NCBI GenBank assembly: GCA_009840165.1
Contig: VXOG01000111.1
Location: 21,649-85,648 of the forward strand
Direction: 5' to 3'
Length of the DNA: 64,000 nucleotides
DNA from: Chloroflexota bacterium
GTDB taxonomy: Bacteria; Chloroflexota; Dehalococcoidia; Lucifugimonadales; UBA3495
The first letter of the stretch is position 1. Each line of letters begins with the position of its first letter. Of the stretch, positions 35,371 through 43,576 are shown piece after piece. The notes below the pieces were generated by a model. It was not told the origin of the DNA. It saw only the letters and a program-made list of their open reading frames with translations, and did no database searches. The position numbers and the translations under genes were made by a program.

Positions 35371-37236
35371 CTACGAGGCTTCGCGTTCCAAGCCTTCCGA
35401 CAGCGCCAACGCTTGCCTCGAACCGCCGGCAAGCGCCAAATCTTCATAGCTGCCGGCTTCGCCGGCCCAATGCATTTTCAGCAACGCTGAAACTTCTTGC
35501 TGCATGGCCTCGTGGGCAAATGGATTCAGTTCGCCCATCTGACGGAACTTCCGGTAGCGATGCTTTAAGAGTTTCCCGGTCGAGACGCGATTGATCTCCG
35601 CCAGGTGCCTGTAGATGGAGTACTCCAAGTCGGTGGCAGACTGACGTGGATCAAGATGGGATCCGCCGCCGGGTTCGGGCACAATCTGATCGATGATGCC
35701 CAGTTCCTGGCAATCTCGTGCAGTCATCATCAGAACCTCGGCGGCTTCCCGGGTGAGGTAGCGCTCACGGGAAGGACCTCCGACCGTATGGTGTAGCGAA
35801 ATGGGAGAATAGATCGCGTACTGCTGCATGAGTATGCGGTCGGACAGGCTCATGGCCAACGCGGCTTCGTTGCCAGCCTCGCCGATGATCACCGACACCA
35901 TAGGGATGGGCGCATTCAACATCATGGAGAGGTTCATCGCGATGGCATTGCCGACACCTTGCTCCTCAGACTCCAGCCGGGGATCCGCCCCCTGCGAATC
36001 GATCAGGGCCAGCAAGGGCAAGCTGAAACGGGCCGCTAGGCGCATCAACCGTTGCGCCTTTCTCAGTCCTTCGGGGCGGACGTGGTAGCGTCCTCCGTCC
36101 AAGTCTCCCGCATGGGTTCTCTGTTGACCGATGGCGACTACGGGATGGCCGCGCAGCGCGCCCAGGCCGCCCACCACAGAACGGTCGTCTCCGCTCACCC
36201 GGTCGCCGAAGAGCTCAAAGAAGTCGTCAAGGATGTGCCGCATGTAGTAAAGCGCGTCGGGCCGTTCGTCGTGTGTAGCAGCCGCCAGGGATTCCCAGGT
36301 TTCGGTATCCTCCACCGGAGGAGCCTGGAGTCTGGATATGGCGCGACGTCCGAGCTTGATGCCCTCGGGTTCAACCAGAAGGTCCAGCAGTTTTCCCAAC
36401 CGATCGCGCAGGCTTTCGCGGTCCACCACATTGTCCAGCAGACCGCAGCGTAGATGGTACTCCGCAGTATGGACATCAACCGGCAATTGGCGCCCGGTGG
36501 CTTCAATCATGGTTCTGATGGGAGACAGTCCTACCACCGAGCCGGGCTCGGCGATGATGATGTCGGCCAAATTGGCGAAGCTGGCGTAGGCCTGACCGGT
36601 GGATGGGTTGGCCAACACCGCGATGAAAGGCACGCCCGATTCGCGCAGACGATTGACGGCGGTAACCGTTTTCGCCATTTGCATCAACGAAAGAACGCCT
36701 TCCTGAGTACGGGCACCGCCGCCGGTGACGACGGCGACCATCGGCAGGCCTCGTCGCGCGGCCAATTCAAAGGCCAAGGCGACTTTTTCACCCACCACGC
36801 TGCTCATGCTGCCGCCCATGAATCCGTAATCCAGGACGGTCAGGACAACGCTCCTGCCGGCGATACGGCAGGTTCCCGTCACCGCCGCCTCAGTCAAGCC
36901 GGTGCGGTCCTGATTTTTCGTCAACTCAACGTCGTACTCAGTAGGATTTGACTGGCGGCGGTTAGAAAAAGCGAGAGGAGCCAAAGAACTCACGTAGCGA
37001 TTATGCTCGCGAAAACTGCGCCGATCCGCGATCATCTCGATCCGTTGGCGCGCCGACAGCGTGTAGTGGAATCGGCAAAAGGGGCAGACGCGATATTCCA
37101 GATACGCCCTGGAATCGCTGATCGGTTCGTGGCAGAACAGACAGTGGTCGTGCGTCGCCGACAGGTACACCTCCGCCAACTCATCGCCGTCGCCGAAGAG
37201 ATGTACCAGAAAGTTCGTCAGGTTGCGAACCGACAC
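35371..37236 (-). CDS. Acetyl-CoA carboxylase carboxyltransferase, fused beta-alpha chain
   Basis: 621 residues starting with GTG at 37236. The N-terminal half is AccD-like: a zinc ribbon with C32, C35, C51 and C54, then GFMGGSMSSVVGEKVALAFELA, VTGGGARTQEGVLSLMQMAKT and ADIIIAEPGSVVGLSP. From about 310 the sequence is AccA-like (ALYYMRHILDDFFELFGDR, PLLALIDSQGADPRLESEEQG, MVSVIIGEAGNEAALAMSLSDRILM, REAAEVLMMTARDCQELGIID). Together they transfer carboxyl from carboxybiotin to acetyl-CoA, making malonyl-CoA. E. coli uses two separate proteins; a fused beta-alpha chain is known in other groups. No biotin carboxylase or carrier gene is nearby, so those subunits are elsewhere. An A/T-rich TATAAA lies at 37287-37292. 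Confidence 0.92.
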   Translation of the reverse strand: MSVRNLTNFLVHLFGDGDELAEVYLSATHDHCLFCHEPISDSRAYLEYRVCPFCRFHYTLSARQRIEMIADRRSFREHNRYVSSLAPLAFSNRRQSNPTEYDVELTKNQDRTGLTEAAVTGTCRIAGRSVVLTVLDYGFMGGSMSSVVGEKVALAFELAARRGLPMVAVVTGGGARTQEGVLSLMQMAKTVTAVNRLRESGVPFIAVLANPSTGQAYASFANLADIIIAEPGSVVGLSPIRTMIEATGRQLPVDVHTAEYHLRCGLLDNVVDRESLRDRLGKLLDLLVEPEGIKLGRRAISRLQAPPVEDTETWESLAAATHDERPDALYYMRHILDDFFELFGDRVSGDDRSVVGGLGALRGHPVVAIGQQRTHAGDLDGGRYHVRPEGLRKAQRLMRLAARFSLPLLALIDSQGADPRLESEEQGVGNAIAMNLSMMLNAPIPMVSVIIGEAGNEAALAMSLSDRILMQQYAIYSPISLHHTVGGPSRERYLTREAAEVLMMTARDCQELGIIDQIVPEPGGGSHLDPRQSATDLEYSIYRHLAEINRVSTGKLLKHRYRKFRQMGELNPFAHEAMQQEVSALLKMHWAGEAGSYEDLALAGGSRQALALSEGLEREAS

Positions 37237-37324
37237 TTACTCCCCCTCAGTACTCGGAAACTGGTTAGGACGGGCCATGCTGTCTATTTATAATGCGGGC
37301 GATCGTTCCGCTAAAGGTAGGAAT

Positions 37325-38797
37325 TTAATTGTACACAATTTGAAACGTCAACCGTACTGCCTCTGACTCACCATTTTCGTCCCTTTGAACCCCTGCCCAG
37401 TTCGCTAACCGCAATCCGACTGCCCATGCGATTCCCTCAGGGGTGACGACCAGGGGGATCCTGTCCCGCCAGTTCCGGGGCAACCCGGCATCCGCGAACA
37501 AGTCCTGCAACTTGCGCCGGCCGGGCATGCCCAGCGGCTGCATCCGATCCCCAGGCTGCCAGGTTCGAACCGTCGCGCCTTCTGCCAGGGCAGACGGCGA
37601 AAGGTATGCCTGCATCGGGTCGCCGGTGTCTAGAGACGCGCCTGGCAGCAGCTTCGCGGTTTCCGCCGTAACCTCCCAGCCGCCTCGCCTGGTTACGCCG
37701 ACGGCTATGGGACCCCAGGGCAGGGTAATCCTGAAGTCGCCCGGCCAGTCCGGGTACGGGCAGTCATCGGGAATTTCCGCAGGTTGAATTTTCAACCATT
37801 CGCCATCCGCGCGGGCTGTGTAGCTGCCGGGCAGCATTACGGTTTTGCCGGATGCGTTCCCCCTGGCGATGTGCGCCATGTGTTGCAGGTGGCCTTCCGT
37901 CAGACGCTTGCTGTCGCCCGTTACCGATGTCCATGCTCGTCGCAAAAGGAGCGCTTGCAAGGCGGGATGCAGGTCGGTAAGTCTGCCTCGGCGCAACCGC
38001 AGCATCCCGTTTGCATCCACTCCTTCGGGCGCAACGGCCGGCCAATGTTCTTCGGTGCACGCTTCCAGAAAATCCAGTTGTGTGGCGGCGGTTCTAGCCA
38101 GCCGCCCCAGCGCGTGGACTATGCGCGGATTCAGTTGTTCCGCCAATGCGGGCATCAGGTTCATCCGCACCCGATTGCGCGCAAAATCCTCCATGTAGTT
38201 GGTAGAATCGTCCCGGTAGCCGGCGTGCGGCATCGCGCTGTATGCGATGGTGTCGGCCCTTCGGACTCCAAGCAGCGGTCGCCACAGTCGCGGCGCCGGA
38301 TCGACTCCGGGATACGGCCATGGGGAGATTTCAGTCATCCCCCGCAGCCCGTGCATCCCGCTGCCCCTGGCAATATGCAGCAGGATTGTTTCGGCCAGGT
38401 CGTCGGCGGTATGGGCCACTGCGACGAATCTCGCGCCGGTTTCACGGGCGACCCGCTCCAGGAACTGGTAACGCAGATCCCGCGCCGCCTGTTCGAAAGA
38501 GCTTACGCCACGCTCCCGCTGATATGAAGCAACGTCCACCTCTTCGACCGTTAATTCAAGGCCCCTATCGGCACATAAATCCCGAACGAATTGGGCGTCG
38601 TCATATTTCTCTTGACCCCGGAAGTCGTGAATCAAATGCGCAGCGTGCCGTTGGAAGCGGATTCGCAGTGTCTGCTGGATTCTCCCCAACATGTCCAACA
38701 GGGCGGTGGAATCCGGCCCTCCCGATACGCCCACCACCACCGTGTCGGTTGGGAGCAGGTCCAGGCGACGGGCTGACTCCAGCACCTGGAAGTGCAT
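37325..38797 (-). CDS. tilS: tRNA(Ile)-lysidine synthase
   Basis: The start is chosen at the ATG at 38797, which puts the ATP-binding loop VGVSGGPDST at residues 22-31 as in the family; an in-frame ATG at 38866 with AGGG upstream would add 23 arginine-rich residues. The N-type ATP-pyrophosphatase domain continues with LIHDFRGQEKYDDAQFV and FVAVAHTADDLAETILLHIARGSG. The middle (about 220-330) is the TilS substrate-binding region, and the C-terminal TilS domain reads RTWQPGDRMQPLGMPGRRKLQDLF and WAVGLRLANW. It lysidinylates C34 of the AUA-decoding tRNA-Ile, an essential step. It is the last gene of a three-gene minus-strand cluster. Confidence 0.93.
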   Translation of the reverse strand: MHFQVLESARRLDLLPTDTVVVGVSGGPDSTALLDMLGRIQQTLRIRFQRHAAHLIHDFRGQEKYDDAQFVRDLCADRGLELTVEEVDVASYQRERGVSSFEQAARDLRYQFLERVARETGARFVAVAHTADDLAETILLHIARGSGMHGLRGMTEISPWPYPGVDPAPRLWRPLLGVRRADTIAYSAMPHAGYRDDSTNYMEDFARNRVRMNLMPALAEQLNPRIVHALGRLARTAATQLDFLEACTEEHWPAVAPEGVDANGMLRLRRGRLTDLHPALQALLLRRAWTSVTGDSKRLTEGHLQHMAHIARGNASGKTVMLPGSYTARADGEWLKIQPAEIPDDCPYPDWPGDFRITLPWGPIAVGVTRRGGWEVTAETAKLLPGASLDTGDPMQAYLSPSALAEGATVRTWQPGDRMQPLGMPGRRKLQDLFADAGLPRNWRDRIPLVVTPEGIAWAVGLRLANWAGVQRDENGESEAVRLTFQIVYN

Positions 38798-38876
38798 TCT
38801 TATCACCGGGCTTGGCCGGGGAAACGACTCGCGGAACCCTCGATATCGGCGGCTTCGGCGCGACATCGCAGTCGCC

Positions 38877-39503
38877 CTAATACCCGACGCGAATGGCCGG
38901 GCTCAGGTGGTCAACGGCGTTGTAGCCGTTCAGGCGTCGCCCACGTCTCCCGGTGGTGATGGTGGTCCGGCTGCCCAGCGATAGGTCCATGTGGTTGATG
39001 TTCGCCAGCGGCAGGTCCAGCACGGCAGCAACGATGCAACGGATGGTGAAATTGTGCGTAACGGCGATAACCGTGTCGTCGGCGCCGTATCGCTCGTCAA
39101 ATTCGTCAATGGCCGCCACTGCTCGCTGTTGAACGTCGCCCAGCGACTCGCCGTTGGGCATGGTTACGCTGCTGGCATCGCGCCGCCAGCCCTGGTACAA
39201 ATCGGGCCATCCGTCGCGCATCTGCTGAATGGTCACGCCTTCCAGCGCGCCCATATCCATTTCGGTGATGCGTGGCTCTATGGTAATCGGCAGGCCGGTG
39301 AATGAACTGATCTGGCAGGCTACGTCCCGCGCCCGAGACAAGGGGCTTGAATAAATAGCCGACGGACTCCACGCGAGGCTTGCAATGCCCAGCTCCCGGG
39401 CCTGGCGGCGACCCAACGGTGTCAGCGTGGAATCCGTGGAACCTTGCAGCCGGCCGGCCGCATTGATGTCAGTTTCGCCGTGGCGCAGCAGGTGCAGCCT
39501 CAT
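38877..39503 (-). CDS. Histidine phosphatase family protein (phosphoglycerate mutase-like)
   Basis: A 208-residue protein with the catalytic LRHGETDINAAGRLQGSTDSTLTPLGRRQA motif (RHGE, His at position 8), the YSSPLSRARDVACQI substrate arginine region, the acid MDMGALEGVT, and the second catalytic His in VIAVTHNFTIRCIVA. This is the full set of the branch that includes cofactor-dependent phosphoglycerate mutase, alpha-ribazole phosphatase and related phosphatases. The substrate is not resolved. It overlaps the start region of the HlyC/CorC gene by 4 bp (ATGA) and precedes tilS. Confidence 0.9.
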   Translation of the reverse strand: MRLHLLRHGETDINAAGRLQGSTDSTLTPLGRRQARELGIASLAWSPSAIYSSPLSRARDVACQISSFTGLPITIEPRITEMDMGALEGVTIQQMRDGWPDLYQGWRRDASSVTMPNGESLGDVQQRAVAAIDEFDERYGADDTVIAVTHNFTIRCIVAAVLDLPLANINHMDLSLGSRTTITTGRRGRRLNGYNAVDHLSPAIRVGY

Positions 39504-40882
39504 TCCGCAGAATCTCCATTGGGCTGGGCAATTCGCTCCAGACGAACGCGGTTGATCCGGGCGCCGACCATCTCGGTGACCGTCACCGCCAGCCCCGCCG
39601 TGCGCACAGTATCGGAGACCCTGGGAATTTCACCCTCACGTTCGTACAGTATGAGTCCGGCGATGGTTTTGTACTCGCCCTCCGGCAACGCAATACCCGA
39701 GGCCTCTAGTCGATCGTTGATTTCGATGATGGTTACTCCACCGTCCATGACGTATCCGCCATCATCCAGTTCCACGATGCTGGATTCCGCTTCCTGGGAT
39801 GGCGGGTCGTCGTCCACCAGGGTGCCGACGATAACGCTGGTCAGTTGTTTCAAGGTCACCAACCCGGCGATGCCGCCGTACTCATTAGTGACGAGCATCA
39901 TGGACAGCCGCTTATCCTGCATGGTGTCGAAAGCGTCAGATACCGTCACGGTCTCGGGGATGAAATCGACGTCGCGCATGGTTTCGGTAACCGGATCCCC
40001 AAGACTGATTTGTCCCCGGCCTTGCGCTATCAGCACTTCCTTATTGGACAGGACTCCCAGCACCGTTTCCTGGCTGCCTTCATAAACCGGAAACCTGGTG
40101 TGGCTGTGCTCCGCATACAGCTCAAGGAACTGCTGCATGGTGGTTCCTCTTTCGATCCACACGATTTCCGTGCGCGGCGTCATAATTTCGCTGAGCCGTC
40201 GGTCTCGGAAGTGAAACACCCGGTTCAACCGTTCCGCCTGCTCAGACTCCACCGTCCCCTGCTCCCGGGACAGGTCGATCATCATGCGCAATTCCCCCTC
40301 GGTGAAGGTGGTTTGCCACCCGTCCTGTTCGGTGCGCAGAATTTTGTAGATGAGCTTCGGCGCCGCCGTAAAAAAGTATATGAACGGGGTGCATGACCAC
40401 ATGGCCCAGCCAACGGGCCGTGCGGCAACCAACGACCACCGTTCGGAGTAGGTAGCGGCAAGGGTTTTGGGAGTGATTTCGCCAAAGATGGAGATGACCA
40501 CCGTCATTATCACACTGGTCAGCAAGGCCGCGTATGCCGAACCCTGTAGAGCTTCCGTAGCCAAAGCGGTTCCGATGGCGGTGGCGAAGATCGTGAAAGC
40601 GTTTTGACTAAGCAGGATGGTGGCGAAGAACTTTTCGTGTTGGGAGAGTACCCGGTCCACCGCCCTCGCTGCCGCATTGCCCTGTTCCACCAGGAAACGG
40701 ACGCGGATTTTATTGACCGCGATTAACGCAGACTCGGCGCTGGTAAAGAAGGCTACCCCGAGGAAGCTGACGAAAAGCAGTGCGACCTGGACGCTCAAAG
40801 GGATGACGAACTCACCATCAACAAGGCCAGCCTGCAAAAAAACGACGCACCAGGATAAACCATCAGGCGCAATGTCCAACAT
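39500..40882 (-). CDS. HlyC/CorC family transporter-associated protein (DUF21-CBS)
   Basis: 460 residues: an N-terminal DUF21 membrane region with about four hydrophobic segments (VQVALLFVSFLGVAFFTSAE, AFTIFATAIGTALA, LLTSVIMTVVISIFGEI, VGWAMWSCTPFIYFF), then two CBS domains (IMTPRTEIVWIERGTTMQQF and VTETMRDVDFIPETVTVSDAF), then a C-terminal CorC_HlyC domain (from about 360: ESSIVELDDGGYVMDGG). The STAESALIAVNKIR motif is typical of the family. Members are implicated in Mg2+/Co2+ efflux or in magnesium homeostasis; older hemolysin names are not supported. It is the first gene of the cluster with the histidine phosphatase and tilS. Confidence 0.92.
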   Translation of the reverse strand: MLDIAPDGLSWCVVFLQAGLVDGEFVIPLSVQVALLFVSFLGVAFFTSAESALIAVNKIRVRFLVEQGNAAARAVDRVLSQHEKFFATILLSQNAFTIFATAIGTALATEALQGSAYAALLTSVIMTVVISIFGEITPKTLAATYSERWSLVAARPVGWAMWSCTPFIYFFTAAPKLIYKILRTEQDGWQTTFTEGELRMMIDLSREQGTVESEQAERLNRVFHFRDRRLSEIMTPRTEIVWIERGTTMQQFLELYAEHSHTRFPVYEGSQETVLGVLSNKEVLIAQGRGQISLGDPVTETMRDVDFIPETVTVSDAFDTMQDKRLSMMLVTNEYGGIAGLVTLKQLTSVIVGTLVDDDPPSQEAESSIVELDDGGYVMDGGVTIIEINDRLEASGIALPEGEYKTIAGLILYEREGEIPRVSDTVRTAGLAVTVTEMVGARINRVRLERIAQPNGDSAE

Positions 40883-41000
40883 CGGGGCGATCTACCTCCC
40901 TGCGCTGTATTGGGTCCGGGGATGGGTTCATCCACCGAACCCGATTTTGATTATTCACGCGCAACATATCATAGCCAATCCCCAGGCGCAAAATCGCCCC

Positions 41001-41009
41001 TGCTATAAT
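41001..41009 (+). promoter_or_regulatory. Extended -10 promoter box for tsaD
   Basis: TGCTATAAT on the plus strand lies 83 bp upstream of the tsaD ATG, in the 209-bp divergent region that tsaD shares with the minus-strand HlyC/CorC gene. Confidence 0.55.
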
Positions 41010-41049
41010 CGTAGGACTTTCGGTTTTTCCAAAGCCCTTACTCATCATA

Positions 41050-41063
41050 CCGGCGAAAGCCGG
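41050..41063. repeat. REP-type hairpin, CCGGCGAAAGCCGG core, copy 3
   Basis: Perfect CCGGC/GCCGG arms with a GAAA loop, followed by AATTT. It lies in the tsaD leader, 29 bp before the ATG. Confidence 0.75.
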
Positions 41064-41091
41064 AATTTAAGAAATCTTTGCGGCACAAACT

Positions 41092-42192
41092 ATGCTCATT
41101 CTAGGGATCGAAACATCCTGCGACGAAACGGCGGTCGGCATTGTCGAAGACGGTCGAACTTTGCGTTCCAACGTGATGGCCTCACAGGCGGCCATCCACG
41201 CTGCTCACGGCGGCGTCGTGCCAGAACTCGCTTCGCGCCAGCATATCCGGGATATGCAACCGACCCTAAACCGGGCGCTAAGTGAGGCCGGCGTGACCCT
41301 CGACCAGATCGACGCTGTCGCCGTAACCCATGGGCCGGGCCTGGCCGGCGCGCTCATCAGCGGAGTCAACACCGCAAAGTCTCTCTCCCTCACGCTGGAT
41401 CTGCCCCTGATCGGTGTCAACCACCTGGTGGGCCACATCTATGCCGGGTGGCTGGCTGCGGTTGACCGGGCGCCATCGGAAGACCCGGGGTTCCCCCTAG
41501 CCTGTTTGGTGGCTTCCGGGGGCCATACGGACCTGGTGCTCATGGAGGGACACGGCAAATATCGGCTGGTGGGACGCACGCGCGACGACGCGGCCGGCGA
41601 AGCTTTCGACAAGGCTGCCCGCATCCTGGGCCTGGGGTTCCCCGGCGGCCCGGAAATTCAAAAGGCTGCTGAATCGCTGGCGGATTTTGAGGAATACCGC
41701 GGCGGCGCTGATGAAGCCCTGACCTTGGCATCAACTCCGTTGCCGAGGGCCTGGATGCGGGGGACTCTGGACTTCAGCTTCAGCGGCGTGAAGACGGCCA
41801 TGCTGCACCGTGCCCAGGATACCGGATTATATCCTCCACCGGAGCTCGATTCGCCGGAGTCCGACTCGCCGGACGCTGCGCGCCTGGTAGCCCTCTTGTC
41901 CGCTGAGTTTCAGGAATCACTGGTGGATGTAATGACCGCCAAGTTGCTGACGATGGCGGAGCAGTATGGGGCCCGGGGCCTGGTGTTGGGCGGGGGAGTT
42001 ACGGCCAACGCGCGACTGAGGCAGCGTGTCCTATCCGATTCCCCGCTCCCTGCCGTCATCCCACGCCCGGCGCTTTGCACCGACAACGGAGCGATGATTG
42101 CCGCCGCCGCGTTCTACCAATACCAGCGGGGAGACGTATCGGATCTCACGCTGGACGTTGACCCTTCACTGGGTTTCGACTTGGCTGCCTGA
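41092..42192 (+). CDS. tsaD: tRNA N6-threonylcarbamoyladenosine synthase subunit
   Basis: A 366-residue Kae1/TsaD ASKHA-fold protein. The N-terminal loop LGIETSCDETAVGIV, the metal-binding H-x3-H in VNHLVGHIYAG, the LVASGGHTDLVLM loop, AAGEAFDKAARILGLGFPGGPEIQ, and the C-terminal LGGGVTANARLRQR and CTDNGAMIAAAA all match. With TsaB, TsaC and TsaE it transfers threonylcarbamoyl to A37 of ANN-decoding tRNAs; the partner genes are not in this window. The length is slightly above the usual 335-345, the extra being around residues 200-265 (acidic PPPELDSPESDSPDAARL). Its last 27 bp overlap the end of the converging gene. Confidence 0.96.
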   Translation: MLILGIETSCDETAVGIVEDGRTLRSNVMASQAAIHAAHGGVVPELASRQHIRDMQPTLNRALSEAGVTLDQIDAVAVTHGPGLAGALISGVNTAKSLSLTLDLPLIGVNHLVGHIYAGWLAAVDRAPSEDPGFPLACLVASGGHTDLVLMEGHGKYRLVGRTRDDAAGEAFDKAARILGLGFPGGPEIQKAAESLADFEEYRGGADEALTLASTPLPRAWMRGTLDFSFSGVKTAMLHRAQDTGLYPPPELDSPESDSPDAARLVALLSAEFQESLVDVMTAKLLTMAEQYGARGLVLGGGVTANARLRQRVLSDSPLPAVIPRPALCTDNGAMIAAAAFYQYQRGDVSDLTLDVDPSLGFDLAA

Positions 42193-42780
42193 ACGTTCCC
42201 CCGGTCTTCCCGAACTTTCCCGATCTTGCCATTGCGATTGCATCGACGACACGGAGTGCGCGAAGGCCAACAGATCGGCATTACGGGTGGAACACTCCAT
42301 TTCAATGTTCCAATTGGCGCCGTAGATGTGTATAGCGGCGCCTCCCGACTGGGTAAATCCCCGCCAGAACAGCCAACCGGCCAGCACCACCAACAGCATG
42401 ATGGCGAGTGCGAAGGCATGGAGGTTGATGCCGGGGATAATGATGTAAGGCAGCCGGTCAACCAGCCAGTAGGCCAAAGCTAGATATACGAAGACTCCAC
42501 CGGCGACCAGCAACGCCCATTGTTTCCAGGAAAACCCGCGAGGCACGTTGTTGCGCACGCTCACCCCGGAAACGGAACCGATTGCGAAAGTGTCCCAGGT
42601 TTGTGTCGTGCCGTTATCCAGCACGCCCACGATGCGCTGGTCGGTCGCCACCAGCAGTTGCCCATCCTTCAACGGCTCTGCGATCAGGCCGTTTTCGGGA
42701 CTGAAGATGGCGTTGACTCGTTCGCCGGCAAGTAGCTCGACGCCGCGTATGCGCGACAGATAAGAGGTGCCAGGTTGCAT
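42166..42780 (-). CDS. Hypothetical membrane protein with two transmembrane segments
   Basis: The start is taken at the ATG at 42780 (MQPGTSYLSRIRGVELLAGERV); the frame reaches 42834, but the extra 18 residues are poor. The 204-residue protein has a soluble N-terminal domain of PH/SHOCT-like flavour (NAIFSPENGLIAEPLKDGQLLVATDQRIVGVL), then two hydrophobic helices (ALLVAGGVFVYLALAYWLV and AFALAIMLLVVLAGWLFW), then a C-terminal cytosolic or external part (GGAAIHIYGANWNIEMEC). The VATDQRIVGV pattern resembles bacterial PH-domain proteins, a suggestion only. It is convergent with tsaD and overlaps it tail to tail by 27 bp. Confidence 0.65.
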   Translation of the reverse strand: MQPGTSYLSRIRGVELLAGERVNAIFSPENGLIAEPLKDGQLLVATDQRIVGVLDNGTTQTWDTFAIGSVSGVSVRNNVPRGFSWKQWALLVAGGVFVYLALAYWLVDRLPYIIIPGINLHAFALAIMLLVVLAGWLFWRGFTQSGGAAIHIYGANWNIEMECSTRNADLLAFAHSVSSMQSQWQDRESSGRPGERSGSQVETQ

Positions 42781-42948
42781 TGAAAAGCTTGACCAGAGGG
42801 TTGCGAAGAGAACTGACTGATAAGATGCTATCACAATGCCGGGAACGATTCGGTTGCCTATTTTCCTGTATCGTGTTAGCCTGTCAGTGCATTAACGAAT
42901 CAACGCAATGTGGGAAATGATCCAAAAAGGCAAGGTACGCAAGCAGTA

Positions 42949-43215
42949 ATGTTGGACGCTGACGTCAAGCAGAAAATCATCGAAGAATATCGCACCCACG
43001 AGTCTGATACCGGTTCCACCGAACTGCAAGTAGCGATGCTCACCGAGCGCATACGCCAGGTGACGGACCACCTCAGAACCCACCGTAAAGACGTACATTC
43101 CCGCCGTGGCTTGGTGACGATGGTGTCGAAGCGACGCCGCTTGCTCAACTACCTGAGCCGCGAAGACGTGGGCCGGTACCAGAGCCTCATCGGAAGGCTG
43201 GGTCTGCGCCGGTAA
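42949..43215 (+). CDS. rpsO: 30S ribosomal protein S15
   Basis: 88 residues from the ATG at 42949; a GTG at 42910 would add 13 residues not seen in the family. It has the S15 signature blocks: [36 protein letters not shown]-type [19 protein letters not shown], and the C-terminal [28 protein letters not shown] that binds 16S rRNA. It precedes pnp, the common bacterial order in which S15 autoregulates through its leader. A 10-bp hairpin follows in the intergenic region (43235-43273). Confidence 0.97.
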   Translation: MLDADVKQKIIEEYRTHESDTGSTELQVAMLTERIRQVTDHLRTHRKDVHSRRGLVTMVSKRRRLLNYLSREDVGRYQSLIGRLGLRR

Positions 43216-43576
43216 CCGAGTCGCTCTGATTGCTGTCCCGGTCGTCGATTCCTTTATGCCAACCGACCGGGACCCTAACGCTCCGGCGCGCCCAGATAGG
43301 CTCCGAGCTATCGTGGGTCGCCCTGCTTCCCGGCCGACTGGAATCCGGCTGGCAGTACACAACGTACCGAACCCGTAGCATTGCAACCTGGCCGAAGATT
43401 GAAGCGAACGGTGAGCGAGGGAGGAGGGTCACAAACGCCTGCGGGCAATTCTAGGAAGCGCACTGCGCAACCGCCGGCCTCCGTTTTAGCGAGTACACCC
43501 CTGCCGAATGGGAAACGGAATTGCGCGGCGGGCCAGCATCACGTACCGGAAGAGAGAGGTAGAAAAAACTCCTGTT
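43216..43576 (+). other. rpsO-pnp intergenic region with hairpin
   Basis: 361 bp without a convincing gene. A perfect 10-bp stem GTCCCGGTCG/CGACCGGGAC (43235-43244 with 43264-43273) has a 19-nt loop but no T-run, so it is more likely an RNA-processing or structured leader element than an intrinsic terminator; in E. coli RNase III cuts a hairpin at the same place. The rest shows no clear promoter or ORF. Confidence 0.5.
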